NCBI GenBank assembly: GCA_044370695.1
Contig: JBILVB010000226.1
Span: 1-5,060 of the forward strand
Origin: JBEIFW01 sp044370695
GTDB lineage: Bacteria > Actinomycetota > Acidimicrobiia > Acidimicrobiales > Ilumatobacteraceae
Reading direction: 5' to 3'
Length of the DNA stretch: 5,060 nucleotides
Shown: positions 1 to 5,060 of the stretch, one piece after another
Position numbering within the stretch: position 1 is the stretch's first letter
How the letters are laid out: every line of letters begins with the position of its first letter
Translations under genes and position numbers: made by a program
Notes under the pieces: model-generated
Database searches by the model: none
Seen by the model: only the letters and a program-made list of their open reading frames with translations
What the model was told of the DNA's origin: nothing

Positions 1-1981
1 TGGTGTCCTGTGAGCCACGCCACTGCCGGGCGCGGACGCGGGCGCCGTCGGTGACGACCAGCGGTGCGCCCGAGACCATCGCGGCGAGCGTCGCGTCGTC
101 GGGGACCGTGGTCGCCTGGACCACGCCTCGCTCGGGCGGCAGGAGCCCGGCGGCGGCCGCCGAGACGATCCCTGCGCCGTCGCCGTCCACGCCGATCACC
201 GCCGTGCGGACGCGCGCCACGGGCACCGGGTCGTCGACGGCGACGATCCGCACCGGTGGGACCGCTCGGGCCGGGGTCGACAGGATGCGTTCGTCGACGA
301 AGCCCGAGGGATCGACCCGGGCCTCGCCGATGTCGCGCGCGGGCCGGTCGGCAAGCAACTCGGCGAGTATGGCCGGCGGCAGGGTGCGGTAGCGCTCCCA
401 GGCGGCGTCCCCGCGGATGACGACGTCGCCGACGCCGAGCAGCCGGGCCACGGGTTCGAGCGCAGCCGGCTCGAAGGTGCCGTCCTGGATCGTGTCGTCG
501 AGCGCCCACAACAGGTCCATCCGCCCGGGCGAGCCCAGGGGGAGCAGATCCCGGCCGAGCACGGGCCGGTCGGTGAGGCCGGGCAGGACCGGATCGGTGG
601 TCGTGCCCCATCGGTAGGCGGCGAAGTCCTGGCCGGGCAGTTCGAGCACGGCGGTGTCCGACTCGCCGAGCGCTGCGGCGGCCTGGGGCCACCAGGCCGG
701 GACCTGCTCGGGACGTTGCAGCGTGGCGTCGACGAACCCACCGGTCCAGGCCGCCTGGCCGTTGACGAGCACGGCGAGGGTGAGCGCTGCGGCGGCGAGC
801 GCGCCGCGCCGCGGCCACCGCACGGCCAGTGCCGCTACCGCCGCGCCCAGGGCCAGCGCGCCGGCGAGCGCCACGAGCGGCACCGCCCGGGTGGAGCTGC
901 GCAGCGCGAGCACCAGCGTCGAGCGGGAGGCGTCGCCGAGCAGCAGCGAGCCCCAGGGTGACGGGTCGCCGGGCGGGTGGGCCCCGACGGCGATCACGGT
1001 GCCGGTGACGAGCAGCGTGGCGAGCCAGCCCGACGCCGACCAGCGCACGGCGACGATCGCCACGACCACCGCGACCACGAGTCCGAACCCGAGGCCGAGC
1101 AAGGCCGGGTCGGTCAGGTACGGCGTCGAGGCGGAGTTCCACCGGCCGAGGAAATCGCCGCCGTAGAAGAGCCAGTAGCCGAGTCCGCGCAGCACCTCGG
1201 GCGCCGAGGACGTCGTCGCGACCGCGTCGACGGTCTCGGAGTAGGCCAGGACGTCGGCGCCGTACCGGGACTGGACCAGCAGTGGGACCGCCCACCAGGC
1301 GTTCGCCGGCACGGCGAACGCGGCGATCCGACCGACGACGGCACCAGCACGCCGCCAGGTGATCTCGCCGCGCCAGGCGGCGTGGACGAGCCACGTGACC
1401 GGGGCGACGGCGACGAGGGCGACGGCGGTCGCGTTGATACCGCCCACCGTCGCGCTCACGAGCGCGACGACCGCGGGCCAGCGCCAGCCACCCCGCCGGG
1501 CGGCCAGCACCGTGGCCGCGACGATCCAACCGAGGCCGGCCCACGGCGTGAGCAGCACCGAGGTCCGGTTCACGTAGGTCAGCACGAACGGCGAGCTCAG
1601 GTAGGCCACGGCGGCGACGAGCGCGGCGACGGCGGGCAGGCCGAGGTGACGAGCCAGGAACCGCACGCCCGTGCCAGCGGCGAACAGCACGGTGCCCACC
1701 CACAGACGCTGGGTCACCCAGTCGGGCAGCCCGGCGAGGTCGCCGAGGGCGAACCACGGACCCATCGGCCAGAGATACCCCACGACCTGATGGCTGACGT
1801 GGCCGCCGAACTGGCTGGTGTCCCACAGTTCGCCCGCTCGTCGGAGCAGACGCGACGGGTCGAGCAGGAGGTAGTGCTTGGTGTCGGCGGCGACCGTGCC
1901 GGGCGCGGTGAGCAACGCGGGCAGGTACGAGAGCACGCCCAACAGGGCGATCTCGACCAGGTGGCGGCGCCGAGGGTTCAC
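1..1981 (-). CDS. AftD-like alpha-(1->3)-arabinofuranosyltransferase (DUF3367, GT-C fold), N-terminal 660 residues, 3' end outside window
   Basis: Reading down from GTG at 1981, the frame stays open for 660 codons to the window edge. Residues 1-7 are basic, followed by a first membrane segment (about 8-26) and a loop with ADTKHYLLLDP (32-42), DTSQFGG (54-60) and GYLWPMGPW (68-76). NRTSVLLTPWAGL (138-150), GGINATA (180-186) and LRGLGYWLFYGGD (264-276) follow; these match the conserved blocks of the AftD/DUF3367 family as I know it. About ten hydrophobic segments reach to about residue 408. A soluble, presumably extracytoplasmic part comes next, with LPGQDFAAYRWG (448-459), MDLLWALDD (488-496) and LVVTDGARVRARQW (641-654). 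In mycobacteria AftD transfers arabinofuranose from decaprenyl-phosphoryl-arabinose onto arabinan. D33 in the first loop, and perhaps E249, are candidate catalytic acids by GT-C logic (inference). Mycobacterial AftD is about 1400 residues, so roughly half is visible. The actual sugar and acceptor here are unknown. The start overlaps the upstream stop and no good Shine-Dalgarno is seen. Confidence 0.92.
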   Translation of the reverse strand, partial: MNPRRRHLVEIALLGVLSYLPALLTAPGTVAADTKHYLLLDPSRLLRRAGELWDTSQFGGHVSHQVVGYLWPMGPWFALGDLAGLPDWVTQRLWVGTVLFAAGTGVRFLARHLGLPAVAALVAAVAYLSSPFVLTYVNRTSVLLTPWAGLGWIVAATVLAARRGGWRWPAVVALVSATVGGINATAVALVAVAPVTWLVHAAWRGEITWRRAGAVVGRIAAFAVPANAWWAVPLLVQSRYGADVLAYSETVDAVATTSSAPEVLRGLGYWLFYGGDFLGRWNSASTPYLTDPALLGLGFGLVVAVVVAIVAVRWSASGWLATLLVTGTVIAVGAHPPGDPSPWGSLLLGDASRSTLVLALRSSTRAVPLVALAGALALGAAVAALAVRWPRRGALAAAALTLAVLVNGQAAWTGGFVDATLQRPEQVPAWWPQAAAALGESDTAVLELPGQDFAAYRWGTTTDPVLPGLTDRPVLGRDLLPLGSPGRMDLLWALDDTIQDGTFEPAALEPVARLLGVGDVVIRGDAAWERYRTLPPAILAELLADRPARDIGEARVDPSGFVDERILSTPARAVPPVRIVAVDDPVPVARVRTAVIGVDGDGAGIVSAAAAGLLPPERGVVQATTVPDDATLAAMVSGAPLVVTDGARVRARQWRGSQDT
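1978..1981 (-). promoter_or_regulatory. GTGA stop/start overlap, PIG-V gene to AftD-like gene
   Basis: GTG (1981-1979) and TGA (1980-1978) overlap on the minus strand exactly as at the previous junction, and no Shine-Dalgarno is visible in the last codons of the upstream gene. This ties translation of the two glycosyltransferases together and supports a shared pathway. Confidence 0.7.
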
Positions 1982-3171
1982 GGCACGACGGCGTAGATGC
2001 CGAACAAGGCGGTCAAGGTGACGAGCAGCGCCGCCTCGGTGGCGACCAGCGTCGTCCACCAGGCGCCCGACGTCATCCGGGGCCGACGGGGTTGCCACAC
2101 GGCGAGCACGAGCACCAACGGGAACGCAGCGAGCACGAATCGGGGGCGGGCCGTGACCGTGGCCGGGAGCAGCATGAGGAACACGATCACGGCGGTGTAC
2201 GCGAGGTCCGGGGCCGGGATCCGGTGGCGGCGCAGCCCGACGAAACCGGTGACGATCACCGCGACGCTCGCCACCGTGAGGAGGTTGGCGGGTGAGCTCA
2301 GCGGGGCCCGCACGACGTCGACGGCGGCCGTCACCACCCGCCAACCGAAGCTCGTCCCCTCGTCCCACGCCTCTCGTTGCACCCGGAACCACACGGCCGC
2401 CTCGCCGGTGCGGTGGGCCAGGTACGCCTGGAACCCGAGGAAGCCGAGCGGGGCGAGCGCCGGGGCGAGGAGTGCGCGCCACTCCCGCCGGGACCGGATC
2501 GCCAGCGCTGCCGCCACGGCGCAGGCGACCACGAGCGCGAGGCCGTTGGGTCGCGTCGCCGTGCCGACCGCGGCGGCCAGGCCGGCCAGCAGCCAGCGCC
2601 GATCGGCGAGGGCCAGCAGGCATCCCGCGGCGGCGACCAGCAGCAGCGGTTCGGCGTAGCACATCGACAATACGACGCTGCCCGGGAACAGGCTGACCAC
2701 GACCATGGCCCGACCGGCGGCCTCGGGTCCCCACCAGCGGCGGGCCACGAGTCCGAGCGCGAAAACGGCCAGCGCACCGAGCACGACGTTGACGGCGATC
2801 GCGGCGGCGATCTCGTCGCCGGGAACGATGAGATCGGTGAGTCGGATCAGGAGGGGGTAGAGCGGGAAGAACGCGGCGCGGGCCTCGAGCTGGTCGTAGG
2901 TGATCCCCGGCGGGACGGACTGCGGGTAGCCGAGTCGAGCGAGCTCGACGTACCAGCGGCCGTCCCAGGCGGACAGCACGCTGCGGAGGTCGGGCAGGGC
3001 GCTCGTCGGCCTGGGGAGGCCCTGCTCGGCGAACACCGCCGAGCGCGAGGCCGACACCAACCCGGCGCCGACCAGCACGGCGATCCGGCTCGCGACGAAC
3101 GCGAACGCACCGAGAGCGAGCGCGTGGCGCCATGCGGGGTCGGTGAGGGCGCGGCGCACGGCCGTGGTCAC
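1978..3171 (-). CDS. PIG-V / COG5542 (Gpi18-related) family membrane mannosyltransferase
   Basis: A complete protein of about 397 residues, very hydrophobic, with roughly ten membrane segments (first at about 17-38, last at about 372-394). The PIG-V hallmarks are in order: AWDGRWYVELARLGYP (68-83) with the WD pair expected in the first outward loop, AAFFPLYPLL (99-108), MCYAEPLLL (170-178) and TRPNGLAL (206-213). A C-terminal block, ATVTARPRFVLAAFPLVLVLA (about 337-357), also fits. Eukaryotic PIG-V/Gpi18 adds mannose from dolichyl-phosphate-mannose to GPI anchors. Bacterial relatives are taken to use polyprenyl-phosphate sugars for envelope glycolipids or glycans; the substrate here is not known. 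D70 is the candidate catalytic acid. The chosen start is GTG at 3171, which overlaps the glycosylase stop as GTGA. An in-frame GTG at 3159 is an alternative, with GGTGA (3172-3168) eight bases upstream as a weak ribosome site. The same frame is open well upstream through the glycosylase gene, but that part is Arg/Pro-rich shadow translation and is not included. Confidence 0.88.
   Translation of the reverse strand: MTTAVRRALTDPAWRHALALGAFAFVASRIAVLVGAGLVSASRSAVFAEQGLPRPTSALPDLRSVLSAWDGRWYVELARLGYPQSVPPGITYDQLEARAAFFPLYPLLIRLTDLIVPGDEIAAAIAVNVVLGALAVFALGLVARRWWGPEAAGRAMVVVSLFPGSVVLSMCYAEPLLLVAAAGCLLALADRRWLLAGLAAAVGTATRPNGLALVVACAVAAALAIRSRREWRALLAPALAPLGFLGFQAYLAHRTGEAAVWFRVQREAWDEGTSFGWRVVTAAVDVVRAPLSSPANLLTVASVAVIVTGFVGLRRHRIPAPDLAYTAVIVFLMLLPATVTARPRFVLAAFPLVLVLAVWQPRRPRMTSGAWWTTLVATEAALLVTLTALFGIYAVVP
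3168..3171 (-). promoter_or_regulatory. GTGA stop/start overlap, glycosylase to PIG-V gene
   Basis: On the minus strand GTG (3171-3169) and TGA (3170-3168) share two bases. With no strong Shine-Dalgarno before it, the start of the membrane mannosyltransferase probably depends on ribosomes that finish the glycosylase gene (translational coupling; inference from the layout). Confidence 0.65.
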
Positions 3172-4067
3172 CAGGACGCGATCGGCGGGATCGCCCGCCG
3201 GGGGCCGAAGGCCGGTGCCGACCAACCGGCGGCGAGCAGCAGCCGGATCACCCGGCCCCGCTGACCGGTGTAGGGGGCGAGCAGGGCGAGCAGCTCGTCG
3301 TCGGTGCCCCGGGGCCGGCCGGCGAGTGCGTACGCGACGATGTTGCGCAGGTGGTAGTCGCCGACGGCCACGGCGTCGGGATCGCCGAGCGCCGTGCGCA
3401 CCTGGGCGGCGGTCCACACCCCGACGCCCGGGATCCGGCGCAGCAGGACCTCGGCGGCCGGACCGTCGAGTCCGGCGGCGGCCTCGAGCCGGTCGGCCCG
3501 CCGGCTCACGGCGCGAAGCGTGTCGGCGCGCCGGCGCTCGATGCCGAAGCGGTGGTACCACCAGTACGGGCGCTCGGCGAGCCGCTCGGGGTGCGGCGGG
3601 AGGAGCAGCCCGAACGGTCCGGGCGCGGCGGTGGCGTCGGCCCGGCACAACGCCGCCCACTGCCGCACCGCTTCGAGCGAGGTCACCCGCTGGGCGAGCA
3701 CGGCGGCCACGAGCGCCGGATGGACGAGCGCCAGGCGAGACAGCCGTAACCCGGGGGTCCGGCGCTCGGCGTCGGCCACCGCTCGGTGGTGCGCCACGAG
3801 CGCCGGGGGGTGGTCGGTGAGCCCGGCGATCTCGGCTGCCCGGGCCGCGAGCCAGTCGCCCCCGGCGCCCCACGCCTCGACGCCGAGGGTGCCCTCGCGC
3901 CGGGTGAGGCACACGGTGCCCGGACCGTCGGGCGTCCACCGGGCCAGCACCGCGTCCACCGGCCCGACGGTGGTCGTGGGATCGGACCGCCCGATGCGCT
4001 GGATGCCGATCGTGCGGGCGAAGTCGAGACGCTCGGCGACGGCCAGGAGGTCTCGCACGGCGCGCAC
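3168..4067 (-). CDS. AlkA-like DNA-3-methyladenine glycosylase (HhH-GPD superfamily)
   Basis: A complete 299-residue cytoplasmic base-excision repair enzyme, expected to remove alkylated purines such as 3-methyladenine by cutting the N-glycosidic bond. The C-terminal half carries the helix-hairpin-helix LLRRIPGVGVWTA (208-220). The Gly/Pro-rich segment and catalytic aspartate of the superfamily follow: DPDAVAVGDYHLRN (229-242), with D237 directly before Tyr as in E. coli AlkA (DDY). There is no lysine at the usual hairpin position of bifunctional OGG1/Nth enzymes, so it should be a monofunctional glycosylase. APYTGQRGRVIRLLLAAGW (264-282) fits the C-terminal helix common in actinobacterial members. 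Residues 1-100 resemble an N-terminal AlkA-type beta domain only loosely. No Ada-type methyl-transfer or DNA-binding domain is fused to it. The GTG start at 4067 has AGGA (4076-4073) five bases upstream and lies one base after the preceding stop; GTG at 4058 is a less well placed alternative. It sits between a ligase and two glycosyltransferases, so context gives no clue to its role. Confidence 0.9.
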   Translation of the reverse strand: MRAVRDLLAVAERLDFARTIGIQRIGRSDPTTTVGPVDAVLARWTPDGPGTVCLTRREGTLGVEAWGAGGDWLAARAAEIAGLTDHPPALVAHHRAVADAERRTPGLRLSRLALVHPALVAAVLAQRVTSLEAVRQWAALCRADATAAPGPFGLLLPPHPERLAERPYWWYHRFGIERRRADTLRAVSRRADRLEAAAGLDGPAAEVLLRRIPGVGVWTAAQVRTALGDPDAVAVGDYHLRNIVAYALAGRPRGTDDELLALLAPYTGQRGRVIRLLLAAGWSAPAFGPRRAIPPIASW

Positions 4068-4068
4068 G

Positions 4069-5060
4069 CTAGTCCTGTGTCTCAGGAGTCGCCGCGACGA
4101 GCGATCGGGCCCAGGCGTAGTCGGGCTTGCCCGACGGGCTGCGGGAGATCGCCGTGCACAGCACGAGTGCCTTGGGCAGCTTGTAGCGGGCGAGGTGCTC
4201 CGACGCGGTGGCTCGCAGTTCCTCGAGCGTCACCGATGCGCCCGCCCGGGGCGCCACGACGGCGACGACCGCTTGGCCCCAGCGCGGATCGGGCCGGCCG
4301 ACGACGAGCGCGTCGTACACCGCCGGGTGGGCCTTGATGGCCTGCTCGACCTCCTCGGCGAACACCTTCTCGCCGCCGGTCGTGATCGTGACCGCCTCCC
4401 GGCCGAGCAGTTCGATCGAGCCGTCGGCGAGCCGCCGGGCGCGGTCGCCGGGCACGGAGTACCGGCGGCCGTCGACCACCGGGAACGTGGCGGCGCTCTT
4501 CGTCGGATCGCCGAGGTAGCCGAGCGGTGTCGGGCCGCAGGTCGCCATCCAGCCGATCTCGTCGGCGCCGGGCGCGAGTTCGCGGGTGCGGGTGTCGTCG
4601 AGCACCGTCGCGCCGGCCGAGGCCTCGAAGGTTCCGGTCGACGCGCCGCTCGCCGTGGTGGACGACCGGACGCCCTGACGCCCCGACTCCGAGGAGCCGA
4701 CGATGTCCATGATCGTGACGTGCGGGAGCCGTTCGAGCAGCGCCGCTTTGGTGGTGGCGGACAGCACGGCCCCGCCGCTCGTCAGGTGCCGTAGCCGGCC
4801 GAGGTCGTAGTGGTGCGTGCGTAGCGCGTCGAGCAGGGGCTGGCCGAAGGCGTCGCCGACGATCTGCAGGGACGTGGCGCCGTGCGTGGCGGCGGTGGTG
4901 AGCACGTCGTGGGCGTCGAAGTGGGTGACGACGGACTGCACCAGCACCGTGCCGCCGGCCAGCCAGCAGCTCCAGGCGTTCCAGTGCGCCGCGCCGTGCA
5001 TGAACGGCGGTGAGGGCAGGGCCCGGAGACGATCGCCGTTGCCGGCCTTCGCGACGAGTT
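4069..5060 (-). CDS. FadD-type acyl-CoA synthetase (AMP-forming), C-terminal 329 residues, 5' end outside window
   Basis: The frame is open from the right edge (first full codon at 5058) to TAG at 4071-4069, so this is the C-terminal part of a class I adenylate-forming enzyme. It makes acyl-CoA from a carboxylic acid, ATP and CoA through an acyl-adenylate. Counted from the edge, LPSPPFMHGAAHW (14-26) and GGTVLV (35-40) are central-domain blocks. GSSESG (121-126) corresponds to the A5 motif, GDRARRLADGSIELLGR (204-220) to A7/A8, and TGGEKVFAEEVEQAI (227-241) to the hinge and C-terminal domain. SRSPSGKPDY (305-314) is the A10 loop with the catalytic lysine K311 (codon at 4128-4126). The TGGEKVF and MHGAAHW forms resemble actinobacterial FadD proteins of the FadD19-like group that act on fatty or steroid side-chain acids; this is from memory and does not fix the substrate. 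The ATP-binding P-loop (A3) is not in view. A methionine at 5001 is internal, because conserved residues precede it. Confidence 0.93.
   Translation of the reverse strand, partial: LVAKAGNGDRLRALPSPPFMHGAAHWNAWSCWLAGGTVLVQSVVTHFDAHDVLTTAATHGATSLQIVGDAFGQPLLDALRTHHYDLGRLRHLTSGGAVLSATTKAALLERLPHVTIMDIVGSSESGRQGVRSSTTASGASTGTFEASAGATVLDDTRTRELAPGADEIGWMATCGPTPLGYLGDPTKSAATFPVVDGRRYSVPGDRARRLADGSIELLGREAVTITTGGEKVFAEEVEQAIKAHPAVYDALVVGRPDPRWGQAVVAVVAPRAGASVTLEELRATASEHLARYKLPKALVLCTAISRSPSGKPDYAWARSLVAATPETQD
4073..4076 (-). promoter_or_regulatory. Ribosome binding site of the AlkA-like gene
   Basis: AGGA on the minus strand lies five bases before GTG at 4067 and inside the last codons of the acyl-CoA synthetase gene. 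It is the only clear Shine-Dalgarno among the three internal gene starts, and it favours GTG 4067 over the in-frame GTG nine bases further on. Confidence 0.6.

Noticed and set aside
196..741. Minus-strand open frame of 181 codons
   Set aside because: It lies in a different frame from the AftD-like protein, whose own frame gives conserved family motifs over the same bases. Its translation is Ser/Pro/Arg-rich and carries no domain.
977..1996. Plus-strand open frame of 339 codons
   Set aside because: It is antisense to the conserved AftD-like membrane region. The translation is dominated by Gly, Arg, Asp, His and Gln with no motif, consistent with the complement of a hydrophobic, GC-rich gene.
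3172..3939. Upstream extension of the PIG-V frame, giving a possible 653-residue protein
   Set aside because: The added part overlaps the whole 3' portion of the well-supported AlkA-like gene in another frame on the same strand. It is rich in Arg, Ala, Pro and Gly with no domain, as expected for an out-of-frame reading of GC-rich coding DNA.
4060..4080. Possible promoter or terminator at the ligase-glycosylase junction
   Set aside because: Only one base separates the two genes. The region is coding, and I see no -10/-35-like pair and no hairpin followed by a T-run.
3394..4794. Plus-strand open frame of 466 codons
   Set aside because: It is antisense to both the AlkA-like gene and the acyl-CoA synthetase and crosses their junction. 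Its composition is low in hydrophobic residues and rich in Arg, Ser and Gly, which is typical of shadow frames in high-GC genes; no motif is recognisable.
4999..5001. Methionine codon as the start of the acyl-CoA synthetase
   Set aside because: The frame continues upstream to the window edge and encodes LPSPPF directly before MHGAAHW, which belongs to a conserved internal block of the family, so this methionine is internal.
1..5060. Search for repeats, CRISPR arrays, tRNA or rRNA genes, insertion sequences and attachment sites
   Set aside because: Nothing convincing was seen by eye on either strand. Short GC-rich word repetitions such as GGCGGCGAC are explained by codon bias and Ala/Gly/Asp-rich coding.

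Overview
The window is very GC-rich DNA (well above 65% by eye, with codon third positions almost always G or C). It is completely filled by four genes, all on the minus strand and very tightly packed. The gene content points to a high-GC actinobacterium: an AftD-type arabinofuranosyltransferase, a PIG-V/COG5542 membrane mannosyltransferase, an actinobacterial-style AlkA glycosylase and a FadD-type acyl-CoA synthetase. A lineage such as Acidimicrobiia or another uncultured actinobacterium is possible, but this is inferred from family content and not shown by a marker gene.

Layout in transcription order, from right to left. (1) 5060-4069: the C-terminal 329 residues of an acyl-CoA synthetase whose 5' end lies outside the window. 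(2) 4067-3168: a complete 299-residue AlkA-like DNA-3-methyladenine glycosylase, with its GTG start one base after the ligase stop. (3) 3171-1978: a complete, approximately 397-residue PIG-V-family polytopic glycosyltransferase, starting in a GTGA overlap with the glycosylase stop. (4) 1981-1: the first 660 residues of a large AftD/DUF3367-family GT-C arabinofuranosyltransferase, again starting in a GTGA overlap and running off the left edge.

There is only one intergenic base (4068) between the four genes. I see no promoter, terminator, RNA gene, repeat, mobile element or CRISPR array. The simplest reading is a single polycistronic transcript with translational coupling at the last two junctions. 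The two downstream genes form a plausible functional pair: membrane GT-C enzymes that use polyprenyl-phosphate sugars on the outer face of the membrane to build or decorate a cell-envelope glycan. The acyl-CoA synthetase (fatty acid, steroid or related acid activation) and the DNA repair enzyme have no obvious link to them, so co-transcription may reflect only genome compaction.

I do not see a clear undescribed system. The points most worth following are the AftD-like gene and its PIG-V partner, because arabinan synthesis is best known in mycolic-acid bacteria and this cluster carries none of the other arabinogalactan genes within view.
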